Below are positions 24,526 through 33,612 of a DNA stretch of 64,000 bases, piece by piece. The position numbers and the translations under genes were made by a program. Position 1 is the stretch's first letter. Each line of letters starts with the position of its first letter. The notes under the pieces were generated by a model. That model saw nothing but the letters and a program-made list of their open reading frames with translations, did no database searches and was not told the origin of the DNA. This DNA comes from Paenibacillus nasutitermitis (GTDB taxonomy: Bacteria > Bacillota > Bacilli > Paenibacillales > Paenibacillaceae): contig NZ_BMHP01000002.1 in assembly GCF_014641075.1 (NCBI RefSeq), positions 248,001 to 312,000 of the forward strand. The letters are read 5' to 3'.

Positions 24526-24933
24526 TTATGAATTTGCTACTTTACCCAGCAAATAAACGAGCAGCTGCTGGTTATGCGAGGAGATACGATCCAGCGCCTC
24601 GCCAATATAGGCGTCTCTTAGCTCGATGCCTCGCTTTGCTTCCGACCGCCCTTTATCGGTTACCGTTACCCACACGATCCTGCGGTCATGATCATCGCGG
24701 CTGCGCGTCACAAGCCCCCCTCTTTCCATCCGGTCAAGCAAGGTGGTGATCGCAGCAGGTGTCGTTGACAGGTACGCAAGCAAATCCGATGGCTTCATCG
24801 GCTGATGCTGAAGCAAAAGCTCAAGTACGCCTAATTGGCCTTCCGTTAAACCCGGGGCAAGCGACTCCTCCAGATGCATTTTCCATTCCTTCGTCATCTT
24901 CATCCACAAACGTACAAACTCCGAAGACACCAT
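24526..24933 (-). CDS. MarR-family transcriptional regulator
   Basis: This 135-aa protein has the MarR winged-helix fold: FVRLWMKMTKEWKMHLEES (N-terminal dimer helix), GLTEGQLGVLELLLQHQPMK, the recognition helix in LLAYLSTTPAAITTLLDRME, and the wing DRRIVWVTVTDKGR followed by a long C-terminal helix. The ATG at 24933 is preferred because GAGGTGG lies eight bases upstream; the in-frame GTG at 24945 overlaps that site. No transporter or enzyme gene is co-directional; the divergent neighbour is a 59-aa ORF. A palindrome over its -10 region suggests autorepression. The inducer, perhaps a phenolic or oxidant as for relatives, is unknown. Confidence 0.88.
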   Translation of the reverse strand: MVSSEFVRLWMKMTKEWKMHLEESLAPGLTEGQLGVLELLLQHQPMKPSDLLAYLSTTPAAITTLLDRMERGGLVTRSRDDHDRRIVWVTVTDKGRSEAKRGIELRDAYIGEALDRISSHNQQLLVYLLGKVANS

Positions 24934-24969
24934 TGCCTTCACCACCTCAGCTTTTATATGATTACTTTT

Positions 24970-24989
24970 ATTATAACATTGGCAAATGT
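24970..24989 (-). promoter_or_regulatory. TATAAT box with overlapping palindrome, probable MarR operator
   Basis: On the minus strand TATAAT (24970-24975) lies 37 bp upstream of the marR start. Directly beside it is the inverted repeat ACATT-TGCC-AATGT (24976-24989), in the position expected of an autorepressor site. No strong -35 is seen 17 bp upstream. Confidence 0.5.
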
Positions 24990-25115
24990 CGAATTAAAGA
25001 TTAATGCAATTAATATTTTGTGCCATTAATCGAGAAAAAAGAGAACCATTAGACAACATGTGACATAGATTATCCTTATAGGCTGTTGACCAGGATCGAA
25101 AAGAAGGACAGGAGC

Positions 25116-25295
25116 GTGACTGACTTGGATGAGCGCAAGTTACTATTCATTCAAAAACTGATTGATGCACGAATTGTATTAAAAGACCCACAATGGCTGG
25201 ACCGTTTGGATGAACCGGCGCCATTGTGGGTCATTCTTGACATCATGATGCAGCTGATAGAGCGAAGCGATCCGCCTTATCAGCCCTTTGATTAA
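25116..25295 (+). CDS. Small protein of unknown function, 59 aa
   Basis: A short ORF convergent with parC, whose stop lies only 7 bp from its own. GTG 25116 is taken as start because AAGGA lies seven bases before it; an in-frame TTG at 25086 would add ten residues but lacks a good ribosome site. The protein is acidic and helical: LDERKLLFIQKLIDARIVLK, then DPQWLDRLDEPAPLWVILD and IMMQLIERSDPPYQPFD. There is no signal peptide, cysteine motif or known domain. The balanced amphipathic pattern and clean gene ends suggest it is real, but I cannot assign a function. Confidence 0.6.
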   Translation: MTDLDERKLLFIQKLIDARIVLKDPQWLDRLDEPAPLWVILDIMMQLIERSDPPYQPFD

Positions 25296-25301
25296 TAGCT
25301 T

Positions 25302-27743
25302 CTAGACGTCTGCTCTCGGGAAGAATACAACAAGCGGATCCTTCTTGTCAACGGTAATAATCGCTTTGCCTGTCGACTTCCGGTCATCGATCGGAGCTTT
25401 TTCCGTGCTGAAGGTTAGAGCCGTCCCAGAAGCCGTTATCGCCAGCAATTCGCGTTCATCCCTGCAATAAAGCGCGCCGATGAGCCGCTCTCCATTCGAT
25501 CTTACCCGTTTGCCTTCCTTAAACTCAAAGCTGACCAATCCTTTGCCTCCGCGGCCTTGGACAGGGTAGTCAAGGAGCAGAGAACGTTTGGCAAAGCCCA
25601 GTTCAGTGAGGACAAGCACTTCGCCTTCATCACCGGTTACCCACTCAGCACCGACGATTTCATCTTCGGGACGGAGCTGGATGCCCCGTACTCCCGCTGC
25701 CACCCGCCCCATCGCGTTGACTTCGCTTTCGATGAACCGGATACACATCCCCAGCTTGCTGACCAGCAGCAGCTCTTTGGCCCCGTCGCTGACCTCGACC
25801 TTCAGAACTTCATCGCCTTCGGACACTTTAATCGCCGCAATCGCTGTGGAGCGGGTAGAACGGTATTCCTTCAAATCCGTACGCTTGACCTGCCCGCGTT
25901 TGGTAACAAAGGCAAGCGAACGTCCCGGCTCTTCGAAATCCTTGACCGGAATGATGCTGATAATGGCATCATCCTTAGGAATCGGCACCACATTAACGAC
26001 GGCGGTTCCTGCATCCTTCCATTTGAATTCCGGAATCAGATGGACTGGCAGCATATAATAATGGCCTTTGCGGGTAAAAAGAAGCAGTTGGTCTATCGTA
26101 TTGACATCCAGCAGCGTCCGGATATAATCGCCTTCCTTGACGCCCGCACTGGATAATTCTCCGCCGGACCTTGTAAAGGACAGCTTCGAGGTGCGTTTGA
26201 TATACCCGTTCAGACTCAGCGTAACGAGCACATCCTCAGCCGGAACGATAACCTCCAGATTCACTTTCAGCTCATCGACTTCGCCCTGAATATCCGAACG
26301 GCGATTGATCCCGTAGCTGCCCCGTATCTCAAGCAGCTCCTCTTTAATTACCCCGATCAACTTCTTCTCGCTGTTAAGAATGGATTTGTAGAAGGCAACC
26401 CGTTTCTGGATTTCTTTTAATTCCTTCTCCAGCGATGTGATTTCCAGATTGGTCAGACGGTACAATTGCAAGGTCAATATGGCGTCCGACTGACGCTCCG
26501 TGAAAGCAAATTTGGCTACCAGATTGTTTTGCGCATCCTGCCGGTTCTTGGACGCTTTAATCGTGGCAATAATCTCATCCAGCAGATTTAGTGCTTTGAC
26601 GAGTCCTTCGAGCACATGGGCGCGGTCTTCCGCTTTCTCCAGCTCGTATTTCGTCCGGAACGTAACGACTTCCCGCTGGTGGGCGATATAGGCCGTAAGC
26701 ATATCCTTGAGACCCAATTGTTTGGGAGTCTTGTTGACAATGGCGACCATATTGAAATTATAGGTCACCTGAAGGTCTGTTTTCTTAAGCAAATAAGCCA
26801 GGATACCTTGTGCGTCAACGTCTTTTTTCAGCTCTACGACAATTCTCATCCCGTTGCGTCCGCTCTCGTCGCGAACCTCCGCAATCCCTTCGACCTTTTT
26901 CTCAATCCGAATGTTTTCCATTGCGGTAACCAGTCGTGATTTAACAACCTGGTACGGGATTTCGGTGATGACGATTTGTTGTCGTCCACCTTTCATATCC
27001 TCGATCGCAACCTTGGAACGGATATAGATACGGCCTTTTCCTGTCTGATAGGCTTCCCGGATCCCTTCTTCGCCCATGATAAGACCGCCAGTGGGAAAAT
27101 CCGGTCCTTTCACAATGGCCATCAGCTGCTCCAGTGTCTGATCAGGCTGCTCCATAACCGCGATACAAGCGTCAATGACTTCGGTCAGATTATGGGGCGG
27201 AATTTCTGTGGCAAAACCGGACGAAATCCCGCTTACCCCGTTTACAAGCAAATTCGGGTAACGGGATGGAAGCACGACTGGCTCTTTGGTTGTATTATCA
27301 AAATTATCCTTAAACAAAACCGTCCGCTTCTCAATATCCCTCAGCAGCTCCAGCGCAATTTTAGAAAGCCTGGCTTCCGTATAACGCATAGCCGCGGCCG
27401 GATCATCGTCCTGGGATCCCCAGTTGCCATGTCCGTCCACAAGCATATGCCCCATTTTCCAGGGCTGCGCCATTCTGACCATGCCCTCGTAAATGGATGA
27501 ATCGCCGTGCGGATGGTAATTCCCCATCACGTCGCCGACTGTTTTTGCGGACTTGCGGTAAGGCTTGTCCGGCGTATTGCCAGCATCGTACATCGCGTAA
27601 AGAATACGCCGCTGCACCGGTTTCAGTCCGTCCCGGACATCGGGAATAGCGCGATCCTGGATAATATATTTCGAATAGCGTCCGAATCGGTCTCCGACGA
27701 CTTCTTCCAGAAACGCCGGCATAAACTGTTCCATCATACCCAT
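25302..27743 (-). CDS. parC: DNA topoisomerase IV subunit A
   Basis: This 813-aa subunit makes the transient double-strand break by which topoisomerase IV decatenates sister chromosomes. The winged-helix domain contains [20 protein letters not shown] and the quinolone region [16 protein letters not shown], with Ser and Glu at the positions where resistance changes occur, so the sensitive form. The active-site Tyr is in [12 protein letters not shown] near residue 122. The coiled-coil tower and hinge follow ([17 protein letters not shown] near 420), and the C-terminal beta-pinwheel holds [36 protein letters not shown] and related blades. GGAGA lies nine bases before ATG 27743. It follows parE by 99 bp on the same strand, the usual Firmicute order, and is told from gyrA by that linkage and blade sequence. 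Confidence 0.95.
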   Translation of the reverse strand: MGMMEQFMPAFLEEVVGDRFGRYSKYIIQDRAIPDVRDGLKPVQRRILYAMYDAGNTPDKPYRKSAKTVGDVMGNYHPHGDSSIYEGMVRMAQPWKMGHMLVDGHGNWGSQDDDPAAAMRYTEARLSKIALELLRDIEKRTVLFKDNFDNTTKEPVVLPSRYPNLLVNGVSGISSGFATEIPPHNLTEVIDACIAVMEQPDQTLEQLMAIVKGPDFPTGGLIMGEEGIREAYQTGKGRIYIRSKVAIEDMKGGRQQIVITEIPYQVVKSRLVTAMENIRIEKKVEGIAEVRDESGRNGMRIVVELKKDVDAQGILAYLLKKTDLQVTYNFNMVAIVNKTPKQLGLKDMLTAYIAHQREVVTFRTKYELEKAEDRAHVLEGLVKALNLLDEIIATIKASKNRQDAQNNLVAKFAFTERQSDAILTLQLYRLTNLEITSLEKELKEIQKRVAFYKSILNSEKKLIGVIKEELLEIRGSYGINRRSDIQGEVDELKVNLEVIVPAEDVLVTLSLNGYIKRTSKLSFTRSGGELSSAGVKEGDYIRTLLDVNTIDQLLLFTRKGHYYMLPVHLIPEFKWKDAGTAVVNVVPIPKDDAIISIIPVKDFEEPGRSLAFVTKRGQVKRTDLKEYRSTRSTAIAAIKVSEGDEVLKVEVSDGAKELLLVSKLGMCIRFIESEVNAMGRVAAGVRGIQLRPEDEIVGAEWVTGDEGEVLVLTELGFAKRSLLLDYPVQGRGGKGLVSFEFKEGKRVRSNGERLIGALYCRDERELLAITASGTALTFSTEKAPIDDRKSTGKAIITVDKKDPLVVFFPRADV

Positions 27744-27842
27744 CTGCGTTTGTCTCCTACCTTTATTGCAAGAATGGATGGACTTCTGGCTGCGTTGTTC
27801 ACTCTTGCAGCCAGTACCAGCCGTCCCTGCTTTTTTAGCGGG

Positions 27843-29819
27843 TTATTCCTCGTATTCCGTAAAATCTACGTTCTCTACAATCCATCGTTTGCGAGGATCG
27901 ACCTTATCGCCCATCAGGGTTGATACCCGGCGCTCTGCCTTCGCCGCATCTTCGATCTGAACCTGAAGAAGTGTGCGCGTTTCCGGGTCCATCGTCGTTT
28001 CCCACAGCTGATCGGGATTCATTTCTCCCAGTCCTTTGTAGCGCTGCAGCTCAAACTGCTTGCCGAACTCTTTTAAATAACTTTGCAGCTGATCATCGGT
28101 CCACGCATACCGGACTGTTTCCAGTTTGCCTGATTTGCGGGTGATTTTGTATAGCGGTGGCTGGGCAATAAACACCCGGCCCAGATCAATCAACGGCTTC
28201 ATATAGCGGTAGAAGAAGGTGAGCAGCAGCACCTGGATATGCGCGCCGTCCGTATCCGCATCCGTCATAATGATGATCTTGTTATAGTTGCAGGATTCCG
28301 CATCGAATTCAGGGCCGATCCCGGCGCCGATTGTCGCGATAATCGCTTTATATTCATCGTTTTTGAGAATATCGGCGAGCTTTGATTTCTCCGGATTCAT
28401 CGGCTTTCCCTTCAGGGGAAGAATCGCCTGATGCTTGGAGTCGCGTCCTTGCTTGGCCGAACCCCCTGCGGAGTCGCCTTCGACGATAAACAGCTCATTG
28501 CGGGTATAATCTTTTGATTGAGCCGGCGTCAGCTTGCCGCCCAGATTGGAGCTTTCGCTTTTCTTCTTGCCACTGCGGATCTCCTCACGCGCTTTACGCG
28601 CTGCTTCCCGAGCCCTTGAAGCCTGGATCGATTTCTTCAGCAGCATTTGGGCAACTTGCGGATTTTCCTCAAGAAAGACCTGCATCTTATCCGAAACGAT
28701 CGCATCCACAGCTCCGCGTGCCGAAGCGCTCCCGAGCTGGTCCTTCGTCTGGCCGACAAATTCAACTTCCGACATTTTGATATTAATGACGGCCATCATG
28801 CCTTCACGAAGATCATTGCCTTCGAGGTTCTTGTCCTTTTCCTTAATCAGCGCATTCTTGCGGGCGTAGTCATTCATCACACGCGTATAGGCCGTCTTGA
28901 AGCCTGTTTCATGCGTACCGCCGCCTCGTGTCGGTATAGCATTGACGAATGACGCCATCGTCTCCGTATAACCGTCATTGTACTGCAGAGCGACCTCAAC
29001 TTCAATATCATCGCGTTCCCCGGTAAAATGGATCACATCATGCAGCACCGTTTTCTCTTCATTAAGAAATTGGACGAACTGCTGCGCACCGCCTTCATAA
29101 TGATAAATATCCTGTTTGCCGCTGCGCTCATCCTTTACCGAAACCTTCAGTCCCGAATTGAGAAAGGCAATTTCCTGGAGACGTTCGGACAAGGTATCGT
29201 AATTGATGGCGATATTGCCGTGAAATACGCGGGCATCCGGTTTAAAGGTCACCTTGGTCCCGGTGCGGTTCGTATTGCCGATGATTTCAAGACCGGTTGT
29301 CGGCTCGCCGACATGCTCTTTGCCTTTCTTATCGACCCAATACTCGAACCGCTGCTTATGTATTTTACCGTGAAGGAATATTTCAACCTCCAGCCACTCG
29401 GACAGCGCGTTCGTCACCGAGGCGCCAACACCGTGAAGGCCTCCTGATTTCTTATATCCCCCGCCGCCGAACTTACCGCCGGCATGCAGCATCGTAAACA
29501 CGACCTGCGGAGTCGGAACTCCGGTCTTATGCATCCCCGTGGGAATACCCCTGCCATTATCGCGAACCATGATTGAGCCGTCATTATGAATGACCACCTC
29601 AATAACGGAGCAGAATTTTGCCAAATGTTCGTCAACCGCATTGTCGACGATCTCCCAGACGAGATGATGAAGTCCCGAGGCAGTCGTGCTCCCGATGTAC
29701 ATTCCGGGCCGTTTGCGAACAGCGGTTAACCCCTCCAGCACTTGTATGTCGTCTGCTTCATAGTTGCGATCGGCAGCCGAAGAAGTTGCGCCCGCAAACA
29801 GATCCACCTGCTCAGTCAT
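27843..29819 (-). CDS. parE: DNA topoisomerase IV subunit B
   Basis: This 658-aa ATPase subunit pairs with ParC. The GHKL domain shows [30 protein letters not shown] (Mg-ATP Glu/Asn), [11 protein letters not shown] and [17 protein letters not shown]. The transducer has [16 protein letters not shown] near 320. The Toprim metal site is [20 protein letters not shown] near 440 and [12 protein letters not shown] near 520, and the end holds [20 protein letters not shown]. The [20 protein letters not shown] wording is ParE rather than GyrB. AGGAGG lies six bases before ATG 29819. Immediately upstream, with no gap before the Shine-Dalgarno site, is a 435-bp array of three direct repeats, so its promoter lies in or beyond the array. 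Confidence 0.95.
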   Translation of the reverse strand: MTEQVDLFAGATSSAADRNYEADDIQVLEGLTAVRKRPGMYIGSTTASGLHHLVWEIVDNAVDEHLAKFCSVIEVVIHNDGSIMVRDNGRGIPTGMHKTGVPTPQVVFTMLHAGGKFGGGGYKKSGGLHGVGASVTNALSEWLEVEIFLHGKIHKQRFEYWVDKKGKEHVGEPTTGLEIIGNTNRTGTKVTFKPDARVFHGNIAINYDTLSERLQEIAFLNSGLKVSVKDERSGKQDIYHYEGGAQQFVQFLNEEKTVLHDVIHFTGERDDIEVEVALQYNDGYTETMASFVNAIPTRGGGTHETGFKTAYTRVMNDYARKNALIKEKDKNLEGNDLREGMMAVINIKMSEVEFVGQTKDQLGSASARGAVDAIVSDKMQVFLEENPQVAQMLLKKSIQASRAREAARKAREEIRSGKKKSESSNLGGKLTPAQSKDYTRNELFIVEGDSAGGSAKQGRDSKHQAILPLKGKPMNPEKSKLADILKNDEYKAIIATIGAGIGPEFDAESCNYNKIIIMTDADTDGAHIQVLLLTFFYRYMKPLIDLGRVFIAQPPLYKITRKSGKLETVRYAWTDDQLQSYLKEFGKQFELQRYKGLGEMNPDQLWETTMDPETRTLLQVQIEDAAKAERRVSTLMGDKVDPRKRWIVENVDFTEYEE

Positions 29820-29833
29820 ACACGTCCTCCTAA

Positions 29834-30268
29834 AAGTTTTTGCGAGGCTGTGCCTGGTGGAACCTTAATCGGTCCCACCAAGCGAAAACTCGCTTCGTAA
29901 GCGTTACTTAAGTTTTGTGTGATTACTTCCCTGATATGCTTCTCCGCGAGCACAAAACTCACTTCGTAAGCATGTGCCAAGTTTTTGCGAGACTGTGCCT
30001 GGTGGAACCTTAATCGGTCCCACCAAGCGAAAACTCGCTTCGTAAGCGTTACTTAAGTTTTGTGTGATTACTTCCCTGATATGCTTCTCCGCGAGCACAA
30101 AACTCACTTCGTAAGCATGTGCCAAGTTTTTGCGAGGCTGTGCCTGGTGGAACCTTAATCGGTTCCACCAAGCGAAAACTCGCTTCGTAAGCGTTACTTA
30201 AGTTTTGTGTGATTACTTCCCTGATATGCTTCTCCATGAGTAAAAAACTCGTCTCGTAAGCATAAGCT
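29834..30268 (-). repeat. Three tandem 145-bp repeats with palindromic cores upstream of parE
   Basis: The unit starting AAGTTTTTGCGAG begins at 29834, 29979 and 30124, exactly 145 bp apart, with few differences between the first two copies and more in the end of the third. Each unit, read on the parE-sense strand, holds two related palindromic cores with AAAACTT, then GCTTACGAAG and GAGTTTT, plus a hairpin TGGTGGGACC / GGTTCCACCA. The array ends in AAAACTTTTAGGAGG, so the last partial core runs straight into the parE ribosome site. Frames through the repeats (about 30288 to 29904) are repeat translations without a ribosome site and are not called genes. Confidence 0.92.
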
Positions 30269-30303
30269 AATATTTGACGATTATGCAAGACCCATTATGT
30301 TCA

Positions 30304-30347
30304 CCTTATAGAATTTATAAGTTTCACTCTTATAAATTTCTATAAGG
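30304..30347. other. Long AT-rich inverted repeat between ABC permease gene and repeat array
   Basis: CCTTATAGAATTTATAAG (30304-30321) pairs with CTTATAAATTTCTATAAGG (30329-30347), an 18-bp stem with one bulged base and a 7-nt loop. No T-run follows on either strand. It may slow transcription leaving the ABC permease gene or be a protein-binding palindrome. A second weaker hairpin, GAAGAAAC with GTTTCTTC, lies just beyond at about 30356-30401. Confidence 0.6.
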
Positions 30348-30435
30348 TCTAAGGGAAGAAACTAACTTTGCCGCCAGAGGACGGCGCAGCCGTTTCTTCT
30401 TGTTTTGCAAACAAGCATGCCTTACCCGTGCTATT

Positions 30436-31422
30436 TTAATTCAAGATGTCCTGTTTCGTAAAGACAGTAAATGAAACAATCAGGCCTCCGATAGCCCAAG
30501 CGGCCAGGGTCAGAAGAGAAAAAGTTAGGGTCATCCCTTCAATCGGCGGCGGCGAGCCTGCCAGATAGTCGGTCAACTGCAAATTTACGGCAAATACATA
30601 TTTGGCGCTTTCCCAGGAGGCGGACATGCTCGCAAGGATGGTACCGGCAATAACCGCCGCCATCATCGTGACGATGCTGGCTGCTGTACTGCGGACCAGC
30701 ACCGAAACCATTAATGCCAGAATGGCCACAGTCATGGATGAGAACCAAATGAGACCGGATTGCATCAGAAGATACTGCCACTGCGGCAGCGCATGAACAT
30801 AACTGCTGTCCACGTTGGAGCCATTAAGTTGAAATCCTGTAAATATCGGCATATTCCAGCCCCCATAGCCGAAGAAAGCACCTGATATAAGGTAACACAG
30901 AATCCCGCTTGAGACCACAATCAGTGATACATACAGTGTCAGCGCAACCAGCTTGCTAAATAATATTTTCCATCGTCGGACGGGCCTTGTCAGCAGCATT
31001 TTGATCGTTCCGCTCGACCGTTCCCCCGAAACCAGATCAGAAGCGATCGCCAGAACAAGCAGCGGATAAAACAAAGAAACGGAATTCTGCATAAAACCGC
31101 GTGTGAACGTGACACCGTCGGGGGAATTCGGATTCACATCGTGGTTCAGGTAATACTGCAGCTGCTGAACGGCGATTTTCCGGTACCTTTTCCACTCCTC
31201 GGGAATCCGTTCGCTGGATAGTGTATTCTGATAATCGTTAATTTGCTGGACAAGCTGGTTTCGCCAGTCTTTGAAATTTTTCTTGTTCGTCTCGGCAATC
31301 TTCACTTGGGCATATGTAAATACCGGAATAAGGACAAGGAGGACAAGAATGACCACATAAAATCGTTTCTTTTTCCAGATTTTCAGCGTCTCATTCTGTA
31401 TCAACGGCAGTAGTCTATCCAA
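30436..31422 (-). CDS. ABC-2 type transporter permease
   Basis: A 328-aa membrane protein with about six helices: one near residues 20-40 (FYVVILVLLVLIPVFTYAQV), a large external loop at about 45-110 containing Gln-rich helices, and a helix cluster from 112 to the C-terminus. The GERSSGTIKMLLTRPVRRWK segment near 135 is the cytoplasmic coupling element typical of NatB/ABC-2 permeases. It overlaps the ATPase gene upstream by 8 bp, so the two form one transporter, and the SGNH hydrolase gene heads the same operon. The export substrate is unknown; such pairs handle antimicrobial peptides, lipids, sodium or lantibiotics. Confidence 0.87.
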   Translation of the reverse strand: MDRLLPLIQNETLKIWKKKRFYVVILVLLVLIPVFTYAQVKIAETNKKNFKDWRNQLVQQINDYQNTLSSERIPEEWKRYRKIAVQQLQYYLNHDVNPNSPDGVTFTRGFMQNSVSLFYPLLVLAIASDLVSGERSSGTIKMLLTRPVRRWKILFSKLVALTLYVSLIVVSSGILCYLISGAFFGYGGWNMPIFTGFQLNGSNVDSSYVHALPQWQYLLMQSGLIWFSSMTVAILALMVSVLVRSTAASIVTMMAAVIAGTILASMSASWESAKYVFAVNLQLTDYLAGSPPPIEGMTLTFSLLTLAAWAIGGLIVSFTVFTKQDILN

Positions 31423-32440
31423 TGCTCTCCCCCTCCGTCATTTTCAGGAACAGCTCCTCGAGCGTAGGCGCAACCCGTTGCACGGACAGAACACCGACTC
31501 CGTCCTGCACAGCCCTCTCCACGATAAACGGAATCCGTTCCAAAGGCATCATCGTGATAATCGCATCCTTCAAGCCCGACAATAATCCCTCGTCAATCTG
31601 ATGCTCATCTTCCCCGATGAAAGTCATATTCGGTTCTCCGGCAAGCAGCGCCCGCCCGGCTTCAGGCTGATCAAACTGCCAGACTACATAGGTGCCTGCC
31701 TGATTGACAAGCTCATCTACCGTTCCGACGGCAAGTACCCGTCCCTGGCTGATAATGGCCACACGGTCGCACATCAACTGAATTTCACTAAGCAAATGGC
31801 TGGAAATAAAGAGGCTCATCCCTTGACTTGCAAGCATACGGACAAATTCCCGCAGCTCCTTGATCCCTTTCGGGTCCAGGCCGTTCGTTGGCTCATCCAG
31901 AATAAGCAGTTTTGGCCGGCCAAGCAGAGCTTGCGCAATCCCCAATCTTTGACGCATGCCCAGCGAATACGTTTTGACTTTATCGTGAATACGCTGATCC
32001 AGCCCGACCACACTGACGACTTCCCGGATCCGTTTTTCATCGATTCCGCGCTGCATCCTGGCAAAATGCTCGAGGTTTTCCCAGCCGCCCATGTAGGCAT
32101 AAACCTCAGGGTTCTCCACAATGCACCCGATATGCTTCAAGGCATTCTCGGGATCCTTATGGACATTATAACCGCAAATGCTGATATCCCCGGAGGTCGG
32201 CTTGATCAGGTCAACCAGCATCCGAATGGTGGTCGTTTTCCCCGAGCCATTTGGCCCCAGGAAACCAAAAATCTCACCGGACCGGACATCAAAGGAGACG
32301 TCATGAATGATCATTTTGCGTCCGATTTTTTTCTTCACATCCCGGACCGACATTATAACTTCGTGCGAATCCTTCTGAGGAATAGACGGGGAATTATCCG
32401 GCTGCGGCATGGATGCATGGTTGCTACTATTGGGATGCAT
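31415..32440 (-). CDS. ABC transporter ATP-binding protein
   Basis: This 341-aa ATPase drives the adjacent ABC-2 permease. The start at ATG 32440 is supported by AGGAGG nine bases upstream; a longer in-frame extension has no such site. After a low-complexity Ser/Asn/Pro-rich N-terminal 30 residues come the Walker A motif FLGPNGSGKTTTIRML near 70, Q-loop, signature YSLGMRQRLGIAQALLGRP near 165, Walker B KLLILDEPTNGLDPKG near 185 and the switch His in LFISSHLLSE near 220. The last 100 residues form the extra domain found in BcrA/NatA-like ATPases. It lies 13 bp after the hydrolase gene and overlaps the permease gene by 8 bp. Confidence 0.92.
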   Translation of the reverse strand: MHPNSSNHASMPQPDNSPSIPQKDSHEVIMSVRDVKKKIGRKMIIHDVSFDVRSGEIFGFLGPNGSGKTTTIRMLVDLIKPTSGDISICGYNVHKDPENALKHIGCIVENPEVYAYMGGWENLEHFARMQRGIDEKRIREVVSVVGLDQRIHDKVKTYSLGMRQRLGIAQALLGRPKLLILDEPTNGLDPKGIKELREFVRMLASQGMSLFISSHLLSEIQLMCDRVAIISQGRVLAVGTVDELVNQAGTYVVWQFDQPEAGRALLAGEPNMTFIGEDEHQIDEGLLSGLKDAIITMMPLERIPFIVERAVQDGVGVLSVQRVAPTLEELFLKMTEGESIG

Positions 32441-32453
32441 GGGAACTTGCCTC

Positions 32454-33278
32454 CTATTCCAGTGATTGGGTGATCCGAATAGCGATTTGTCCGTACCCCT
32501 CATGATTGGGATGAAAATGATCCGATGAAAGATAGGTCCCGATCGTATTTTCAAACAAATCGAAGGTCGGAATAAGCGTCATATTCGGATAGCGATGGAC
32601 CAGCTCATAGGCCTGATTATTCCATTTCTGAACCTCGAGACTGCCTTCACGCAGATCTTTCAAATCATAAAACGGGTTATACAAACCGATATACACCACC
32701 TGCGCATCCGGATTGATTTCATAAAGCTGCTCCACAACCTGCTTCAGCCGTTCAATTCCTTCAGGCAGTTCGCTCTTGAGATTGCCAAGATCAAAGTCGC
32801 CTGTAGCCTGACTGGCCGGCTGGCCGGCGGCTATCTGGAACAGATCGTTTCCTCCGATGGTAAACAGAATCAAATTCGACTGGGATAAGGAGAAACGATA
32901 GCCTTTGTCCGTTTTCAACCGTTCCACGAGTTGATCGGCGCGGAGTCCGTTCACAGCCAAATTGTTATTGAGCTTCACCGGCACTTTGAATTTCTCTTCG
33001 AGCAAACGGACAACCTGCTTCACGTATCCTTCGCCCGTTGCATCCCCTGTGCCTTTGGTCAGGGAGTCGCCGATCGCCGTAATGCGAATCTCTTTGCTGG
33101 CCCCGAGGGTCGCTGATACCTCTGGTACAGCGGAAGGCCTTTCGCCTTCATAAGCTTCACCTTGCGGCCAAAGCATATCCTTGACCGAATAGCCGAATCC
33201 GAACAGGAGCAGCAGCGTTGAAGCAAGCGCGGTCAGACTCACCATTCTCCATAACCCCGTTGAACCATTGCGTCTCAT
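32454..33278 (-). CDS. Membrane-anchored SGNH/GDSL hydrolase
   Basis: This 274-aa protein has one N-terminal membrane helix (residues 12-30) and an extracellular SGNH esterase domain. Block I is ITAIGDSLTKGTG with nucleophile Ser72, block II has the oxyanion Gly in NNNLAVNGLRADQL, block III is LFTIGGNDLFQ, and block V is SSDHFHPNHEGYGQI with the Asp-x-x-His pair. Family members remove acyl or acetyl groups from lipids, peptidoglycan or surface polysaccharide. It is the first gene of a three-gene operon with the ABC transporter (gap 13 bp), which suggests they act on the same envelope substrate, for example an acylated lipid or peptide. That link is an inference. Confidence 0.88.
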   Translation of the reverse strand: MRRNGSTGLWRMVSLTALASTLLLLFGFGYSVKDMLWPQGEAYEGERPSAVPEVSATLGASKEIRITAIGDSLTKGTGDATGEGYVKQVVRLLEEKFKVPVKLNNNLAVNGLRADQLVERLKTDKGYRFSLSQSNLILFTIGGNDLFQIAAGQPASQATGDFDLGNLKSELPEGIERLKQVVEQLYEINPDAQVVYIGLYNPFYDLKDLREGSLEVQKWNNQAYELVHRYPNMTLIPTFDLFENTIGTYLSSDHFHPNHEGYGQIAIRITQSLE

Positions 33279-33514
33279 GAAATGCGATTCCCCCCTCGGA
33301 TTAAATGGGATCCACCCGACTCTCCCAACTCGTCTGTGTCTAATGTGTCTTTTTTTATAATGAAAAACGGTTGCCCCATCCGTTTAGCTGTGCAACATGT
33401 TTCACTCCTCAGCAATTGAAGAATATATAGGATGGAAACCTTTAACGTACCTATATTTTAAAATAAGGCTTTGCCTCGCAATTTGCAAATTATGACGGCA
33501 ACGGACAAATTACG
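33279..33514. other. Intergenic region upstream of the SGNH hydrolase operon
   Basis: AT-rich DNA without a supported ORF. The hydrolase promoter should lie here; TATAAA on the minus strand near 33355 is a candidate -10 box but no matching -35 was found. The far end gives way to the purT 3' hairpin. Confidence 0.35.
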
Positions 33515-33591
33515 AAAACCCGAGCGGCGCAACGGCCAGCCTCTTGAGCTCCTTATACAGGACCGTCGGCTGGACTGTCGCGGCACTCGGG
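33515..33591 (-). terminator. Possible large-stem terminator of purT
   Basis: On the minus strand CCCGAG (33586-33591 side) pairs with CTCGGG (33519-33524 side), with a second CCAGCC / GGCTGG helix inside, and TTTT follows. The loop is large, so efficiency is uncertain. It lies 22 bp past the purT stop. Confidence 0.45.
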
Positions 33592-33612
33592 CTGTCGCCT
33601 TTTTGCCATCAA

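Noticed and set aside
24258..24749. Plus-strand ORF of 163 codons after the capA-like gene
   Set aside because: It covers a strong terminator and the antisense of marR and has Arg/Tyr-rich noise composition.
29834..30268. CRISPR array
   Set aside because: Units are 145 bp and contiguous with no unique spacers, and no cas genes are in the window.
29904..30288. Repeat-encoded proteins on the minus strand
   Set aside because: The frames simply translate the 145-bp repeats, lack a ribosome site and are explained by the palindromic DNA.
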